Positions 8,106 through 11,915 of a stretch of DNA of 11,915 bases are shown piece after piece. The stretch's first letter is position 1. Each line of letters begins with the position of its first letter. Origin of the DNA: Linderina pennispora (lineage: Eukaryota > Kickxellomycota > Kickxellomycetes > Kickxellales > Kickxellaceae); contig NW_024468469.1 of the NCBI RefSeq assembly GCF_002104995.1, positions 1 through 11,915 of the forward strand. Reading direction: 5' to 3'. Both the position numbers and the translations under genes were made by a program. The notes below the pieces were generated by a model. The model was not told where the DNA came from. It saw nothing but the letters and a program-made list of their open reading frames with translations, and did no database searches.

Positions 8106-8924
8106 GCAAAGAGGCGTACAAATAATGCAAGAAAATAATTTTTGCTTGGCACGGGTTCAGGGAGAGAAAGGAAAAACAAGCTGATTCAGGAACAGGACAG
8201 CTGGTGCATGAGGGGAGGGGATTTATACCTGACAGCTGTACAGGATGCTGGGTGTGGGGGAGAAAAGGCTTATTGTGCGTTGATTTTCCATTGCTGGCGT
8301 GCGGCGATCAGCCGGGTATGCAGACGGGACAACAAGGAAGCCCCGGGCGTCGCGGCTGTGTTTGGCGAAAGCCCCGATTGACCAGAGGCCAAGCGCACAA
8401 AACGCTCATAGATAAGAAACGCACATTTGGCCAATAGGTAGTGCACATCTCTATGTGAATGCCAATCGCCATCCCGATCCCCAGCCTTTCTACTGGCACC
8501 TAGGTGACCGCAGTCGACCATGGTCTACCTGTGGCGAGATGGTACCCTCCTGCTTCTACTGGGTCTCTGTGCGTGCTTGTGAATCATTGCCACGCCATTC
8601 GGAGCAGAAGGCAGATCCATGGTACGCGTAACAATCTAGTCCGGGGAAGGCACTGCAAATTGCCGTGTTGTGGCGGGATCTCAGATAATCTCATCGCACA
8701 CATACTTCGGTACATGGGCGCATATACAGTCGGCAGCCCTGTAACCGTGGGATCCATTGTCAGTGCGCGCATGAATGAGGAATATGTATTAGTAGAGGGC
8801 TGTGAGTGCCTCCCTGAAGAATGACGCCATTCGAAGCCTGGGTTAGCTCAGCATCTCTGGGAAAAAAATACTAGTTAGGAAAGTCGCAAATTACAGAGTA
8901 CATGGACTACAGCATTTGGGGATC
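8106..8924. other. intergenic region between F-box gene and glutaredoxin
   Basis: The left part is the promoter and leader of the minus-strand F-box gene. The remainder has no supportable gene: a 106-codon plus frame (8504-8824) has no recognisable product or family motif. I find no tRNA-like B box, rRNA or repeat. The last 60 bases are the 3' flank of the glutaredoxin gene. Confidence 0.5.
8221..8229 (-). promoter_or_regulatory. TATA box of the intact F-box gene
   Basis: The minus strand reads GGTATAAAT about 115 bases upstream of the ATG at 8105. A palindromic ACAGCTGT (8232-8239) sits just upstream of it, and a second GACAGCTGG lies at 8196-8204 between the TATA box and the ATG. The same nonamer precedes the TATA-like element of the other F-box-like gene (591-599). 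Confidence 0.5.
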
Positions 8925-9271
8925 TTAGAGCTGAGCATGCTCGCCCTTGATCAGCTGCTGGATCTTGCCTGACTTGATGGCCGCCAGAGTATCGTCGCAC
9001 CCGCCAATATGGTGGCCCTTGACGAAGATGTTCGGCACCGTGCGCTGCTTGGTGAGCTCAGCCAGATACGCCTGGATGTCGGAGCCGTTGGCCTCCTTAT
9101 CGAGCTCGATAGCCTTGAATTCGACGTTGATGCCCTTCAGTGCAGCCTTGGCGCGGTTGCAGTAGGGCAGTAGCTCTTCGAGAACACCATTACAGCGTTC
9201 TCGTTGATAAGCGGCTTTACGATCTTTGAGATGGCAGTCATGTCTACTGGCTGTGATGCACTGGCGCCCAT
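8925..9271 (-). CDS. dithiol glutaredoxin, one-base break at the active site
   Basis: Class I (CPYC-type) glutaredoxins reduce disulfides and glutathione mixed disulfides with glutathione. The start ATG (9271) begins MGASASQPVDM, and the product runs through NENAVMVFSKSYCP before the frame changes. From the other frame it continues NRAKAALKGINVEF, then the cis-proline motif RTVPNIFVKG, the glutathione-binding GGCDD and a C-terminal helix. The break lies in the run read CCC on the coding strand (9165-9167): one more C restores CPYC at residues 35-38. The length would then be 115 residues, normal for the family. No organelle presequence is apparent, so a cytosolic form is likely. The gene is divergent from Hikeshi. 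I take the break as a sequence error, since everything on either side is conserved. Confidence 0.94.
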
Positions 9272-9636
9272 ATAGGTTGGAAAAAAAGTCAAAAAGTGGA
9301 AAGGAAGGGAAAGGAAGGGTTGACAAGAGTCGAGTTGCAGCCAGAACGGCACAGAAGCAGTCTTGGTCTCCCTTTTATCTGAGCAGCAGACCGCGATATT
9401 TGTAATCCAATCACGCTCATGTGATTTGGTCAGTGAGCCGTTTCCGCCAGTGGTCTTCAAAAGCCGGGCGCTGGGGTGCGACCACTGACGACACTGCTCT
9501 CCGTCTTGTTTTCTTTCAACACGCAGTTCCTGGTGCATCCTTTTTATATTTCTTCGGGCCGATTAGTAATAGACCTTCCCCACCAGCACCACGCAGTCTA
9601 CGGATATTATACCTTGTGTACCACGCGCGCCAGATC
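9272..9636. promoter_or_regulatory. divergent promoter region, glutaredoxin and Hikeshi
   Basis: These 365 bases separate two start codons pointing away from each other. For glutaredoxin, the minus strand shows GATAAAAGG (9371-9379), about 100 bases upstream, then a long pyrimidine tract up to the ATG. For Hikeshi, TATATT (9545-9550) lies about 87 bases upstream. A CCAAT (9407-9411, plus strand) between them could serve either gene. I looked for heat-shock elements (alternating GAA/TTC) and stress elements (AGGGG) and saw no convincing copy. Confidence 0.5.
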
Positions 9637-10229
9637 ATGTTTGGGTGTATTGTGGCTGGTCGGCTGGTGGCAGACAAACCTGCGCCAGGTTGACGTGAAC
9701 AAGTATGTGTTTGAATTGCCCGAGGCGCACCTCATTAACCACCTGGTAGTGTTTCCTTGCTGGGCACAATCCCGTTCGAGCCCGGGTACGCAGCCACTGT
9801 GCACCTGCTGTGGCCCAACAAGGACTGGCAGTTCCTCGGTGTGCTGTCCAACGACAAGCCAAGCGCGATCTTCCGCCTCAAATCGACAATATCGCCCGAG
9901 GAGGCAGCGCAGATGCCACATATGAACGCCGAGCTCGGCATCTCCATCGAGCCAGTCCAGGCGGTCGAGCAGGAGTTCCAAAGGCGCGGGGCACGTCGCA
10001 GGCAGTGGTGCCGGCGGGACAGCAGGTGTCGCCGCAGACAGCCCAGGCCTTTGCGCAGAAGACGCTGGGCAACCTGTACGAATATGCGATGTCGTTTGCG
10101 ACGCGTGCCGACTCCTCGATGGGATTGATCGGGTCTGGCGCCCCGGTCCAGGTTCTGCCGACAAAGGTGTTTGACGACTGGTACAACAACCTCCTGCGAA
10201 AGATCCGGCGGATCCAGCAAATTCGATGA
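9637..10229 (+). CDS. Hikeshi/OPI10 nuclear import carrier, frame broken by one-base indels
   Basis: Hikeshi carries Hsp70 into the nucleus through nuclear pores during heat stress; the yeast relative is OPI10. The start MFGCIVAGRLV is nearly identical to the family N terminus. Further marks are NKYVFELPEAHLINHLVVF, GTIPFEPGY, LSNDKPSAIFRL and a C-terminal helical part with LGNLYEYAMSFATRADSS and VFDDWYNNLLRKI. Three frame switches occur: an extra G at 9669-9670, a +2 change at 9752-9758 (an extra T on each side of CC is simplest), and a lost A at about 9981-9983 (CAAAGG). Taking these as errors gives 196 residues, against 197 in human. No GT-AG interval could remove any of them. A pseudogene is unlikely because the protein sequence between breaks is so well kept. 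Confidence 0.93.
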
Positions 10230-10291
10230 GCATGTGAGTCCGCGCTAAGAAAAATAATTGTTTATTAAATGTTTCAACGGCTCCATAACGC

Positions 10292-10338
10292 GCCCACAAG
10301 GGCAGCGCAGACGACACCTGGGGCAGGGTGCGCTTTTT
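10292..10338 (+). repeat. two successive hairpins followed by T6
   Basis: GCCC-ACAA-GGGC (10292-10303) is followed by GCGCA (10305-10309) that can pair with TGCGC (10328-10332), and then TTTTTT. The second stem has an internal CCT/AGG pairing across an asymmetric bulge. The arrangement looks like a structured RNA 3' end, but in a nuclear genome it may mean nothing. Confidence 0.3.
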
Positions 10339-10458
10339 TGGGGAGGGGATATTTCAATTGGCACTCCTCTCAAAAACCGAGCCTGGAGGCTTCGTTTTGA
10401 AGTCTCTGCTCACTCTTTTTTCCTCGGATCCATAGCTCTGTGCGGTAGCTATATCCAG

Positions 10459-10523
10459 CGCCAAGGAGTTGGCGTTTCATGTACGGGGAGGCCGCACACC
10501 AAAGCCGAGGTTTATCACTCGGC
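10459..10523. repeat. pair of perfect 6-bp hairpins
   Basis: CGCCAA-GGAG-TTGGCG (10459-10474) and GCCGAG-GTTTATCA-CTCGGC (10504-10523) are both perfect stems, 29 bases apart. They could belong to one structured transcript on either strand. No family is recognised. Confidence 0.35.
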
Positions 10524-10801
10524 GGGCAAGAGCTAGCCGCTCGCACTATATCCCCGCCCGCCGCGTTTCATGCCCTCGCAACATCCACACCAATCGCCCC
10601 AAAAATATGAGATAGATTTCTCGCCACGCAGCGCCCGAGCGGAAGTGGGCTGCAGCTTACGCTCAGCACAGCGGCATCGCAGCGCAATTGTCCGTAGCCT
10701 GCAGCAATGCGAAAAGCAGTCACGCATGGGGGTGAAATTGTGGTACGGCCCAAATGTATTATAACCTCGACCAAAAATGTTTTTATACAGACTACAGCAC
10801 C

Positions 10802-11054
10802 TTAAAGGCGGTCGCGCGACCACTGGCTCTCGAACTTGCCATTCGGGTCCATCAGCTTCACGTTCTCGGACTGCTTGACGTGCAGCCACGGGTACGGGTT
10901 GTTCTTCTTGTCCCAGACGACCTCGGGTTCTTCAGGCGCGGCTGGCAAAGTATCCGCACACGCCGAGCGCGCCGACACAGATGCCGTAGATGGGGATCAG
11001 CTCCGAGCGGTACCAGTGCTTCTTCAGGTAGAGCTTAGTCGCGTTGGTGAACAT
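10802..11054 (-). CDS. NDUFA4/MLRQ-like respiratory chain subunit, two one-base breaks
   Basis: The B12D/MLRQ family contains small single-pass inner-membrane proteins of the respiratory chain; NDUFA4 was first assigned to complex I and later to complex IV. The product begins MFTNATKLYLKKHWYRSE, has one membrane segment (about residues 18-36, ELIPIYGICVGALGVCGYF), then VVWDKKNNPYPW and a soluble C-terminal tail, as in the family. The first frame ends at a TGA (10934-10932) right after the membrane segment. One more C in CC at 10936-10935 and one in CCC at 10927-10925 restore a frame to the TAA at 10804-10802, giving 84 residues, a normal length. No intron fits between the two parts. It converges on Hikeshi and has a TATATATA box upstream. 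Confidence 0.84.
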
Positions 11055-11692
11055 GGCCGAGTGTGTAAAAGAGTATGAGAAAATCTAAATGGGATGGGAG
11101 AGAGAGAAGAGAAGCAGGCGTGCGAGGAATGGCGGTTGGGGAGAGAGATGTTGAAGGAACTCGTCGCCTTCTATATATACGCCCGCTGTTCACAAGCCCA
11201 GCGCTACAGGGAAAAAGATAAGGATTCCTGCTGGCAGGCGTTGAAATGGCTGTTGGTTGGGTGGGTGGGGGAGGCGCGGAACGAGTCGGATTGCCATATA
11301 CGAGCTTTTTTCATACACCTACGGGAATTTGTTATTTGCGGGATGGCGTCGATCCCCAACGACGAACAGGCTCGCACTAGCTCGCAGTGCTAGCAAACCG
11401 AGTCACAGAGCCCAGGGCGCAGACACGCCAACCACTCCTGCTCTGTAACACCAGCCGGTACATGGACTCTTGACCAGTTATGCCGAGCAGCGATCGCGGA
11501 ACGACGTGTGCCGCACAAGTAACATAGCCACGGTCCGCTGCTTGGCTGTAGGATTAGCAAATGTTATGAGCAGAGGCTACACTGACAAAAAAGCCTCGAG
11601 TGCCTTCTATGAAATTGGGTACCCAACTACCCAGTGGTCGGGCAAATGACGGGGGCATGCGCAGTCGACAAAGTGCTTCCGCCACGCCCGAA
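11055..11692. other. promoter side of the MLRQ gene and unassigned sequence
   Basis: The first 120 bases read on the minus strand as a pyrimidine-rich leader and a TATA box. Beyond about 11190 I see no supportable gene. Short open frames on both strands give no known product. CTCGCACTAGC at about 11371 is followed at once by a related CTCGCAGTGCTAGC. Confidence 0.45.
11172..11179 (-). promoter_or_regulatory. TATA box of the MLRQ-like gene
   Basis: TATATATA lies 118 bases upstream of the ATG at 11054 on the coding strand. The leader between them is rich in C and T. This spacing matches the roughly 115 bases between TATA box and ATG of the F-box gene at 6474-8105. Confidence 0.5.
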
Positions 11693-11915
11693 TCATGCCG
11701 CCAACTCCCGCGGCACACATCTGCCTGCAGTCCTGACACATGCCTGACACATGCTGCTATCTGCCAGCATGCCGACGACTATCTCGCCGTGGTCCTGGAA
11801 TTCCGGCCACGCACCGCGCCTTGAGCTCGCATAGCTCCCGGAGAACGTCTGGTAGATCGGCGGCATCGGCGTCCGGCAGCTGCGCCTGGGAGTCGGCAGA
11901 CAGCAGCGAGCAGTG
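11693..11915 (-). CDS. possible 3' part of a gene entering from the right edge
   Basis: The minus strand from 11915 is open for 52 codons to a TAG at 11759-11757, starting SLLSADSQAQLPDADAADLP and DVLRELCELKAR. From about 11822 a second frame reads WPEFQDHGEIVVGMLADSS and stops at 11693. The switch equals one extra T after CGG, the kind of gain seen in the other broken genes. A perfect 11-base tandem duplication (11732-11753) lies in the putative 3' end and alters the frame again; with one copy the frame would run to 11607. The protein is not recognised. Composition and codon use look coding in the first 100 bases, less so later. Confidence 0.33.
   Translation of the reverse strand, partial: TARCCLPTPRRSCRTPMPPIYQTFSGSYASSRRGAWPEFQDHGEIVVGMLADSSMCQACVRTAGRCVPRELAA
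11732..11753. repeat. perfect 11-bp tandem duplication
   Basis: CCTGACACATG occurs twice with no spacer. Eleven is not a multiple of three, so within a coding region it would shift the frame. It lies in the possible partial gene at the right edge. Confidence 0.85.

Larger units (their letters stand above)
10230..10801. other. intergenic region between convergent Hikeshi and MLRQ genes
   Basis: At 572 bases this is long for the space between two stop codons in this window. AATAAT (10253-10258) may serve as a weak poly(A) signal for Hikeshi. Several short perfect hairpins and two T6 runs occur in 10290-10525. No open frame here gives a recognisable protein, and I could not match the sequence to a tRNA, 5S rRNA or spliceosomal RNA. 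Confidence 0.45.

Noticed and set aside
8504-8824. 106-codon plus-strand frame between the F-box gene and glutaredoxin
   Set aside because: No family resemblance, non-coding-like composition and no promoter signal; chance is sufficient.
9771-9786. GTTCGAGCCCGGG resembling a tRNA B box
   Set aside because: It encodes the conserved PFEPG of Hikeshi, and there is no A box or cloverleaf around it.
9637-10229. Introns or programmed ribosomal frameshifting as the cause of the Hikeshi breaks
   Set aside because: The frame switches occur within one or two bases, with no GT-AG interval, slippery heptamer or conserved site, and similar breaks occur in three other genes.
1-11915. CRISPR array, prokaryotic operon, secondary-metabolite or defence cluster
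   Set aside because: No regular direct repeats with spacers and no Shine-Dalgarno-led gene series. The genes are ordinary eukaryotic housekeeping and F-box genes, each with its own promoter.

Overview
The window looks like nuclear DNA of a fungus with compact, intron-free genes. It carries eukaryote-specific genes (Hikeshi, MYG1, an MLRQ-type respiratory subunit), TATA-box promoters, pyrimidine-rich leaders and two F-box/leucine-rich-repeat-like proteins of about 545 residues. That mixture fits an early-diverging fungus, perhaps Kickxellomycotina (Coemansia-like); the placement is inference from gene style and was not searched.

Layout. Positions 1-173 may hold the edge of a minus-strand gene. 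An F-box-like gene (792-2431, +) follows, broken by several single-base frame changes. The stretch 2432-4364 is poor in genes but holds a strong TATA box (2963-2970) followed by a chain of three overlapping open frames to 3587. A clean central block carries MYG1 (4365-5429, +), an HDHD2-type HAD phosphatase (5584-6363, +) and, convergent with it, an intact F-box protein (6474-8105, -). After about 800 bases without a clear gene come a dithiol glutaredoxin (8925-9271, -) and, divergent from it, Hikeshi/OPI10 (9637-10229, +). An NDUFA4/MLRQ-like gene (10802-11054, -) converges on Hikeshi. The right edge probably holds the end of another minus-strand gene.

The genes do not form a pathway; this is ordinary chromosomal order with single-gene promoters. 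Several have stress or mitochondrial themes (glutaredoxin for redox control, Hikeshi for Hsp70 import on heat shock, MYG1 and MLRQ for mitochondria), but no common control is visible.

The most notable signal concerns the sequence itself. Four genes (F-box 1, glutaredoxin, Hikeshi, MLRQ), three of them from families under strong conservation, carry one-base frame breaks, almost all in short homopolymers and mostly lost C or gained T on the coding strand. The contiguous genes at 4365-8105 have none. Assembly or base-calling error explains this better than gene decay. I found no convincing new biological system; the best candidate for something undescribed is the TATA-led chain of open frames at 2963-3587.
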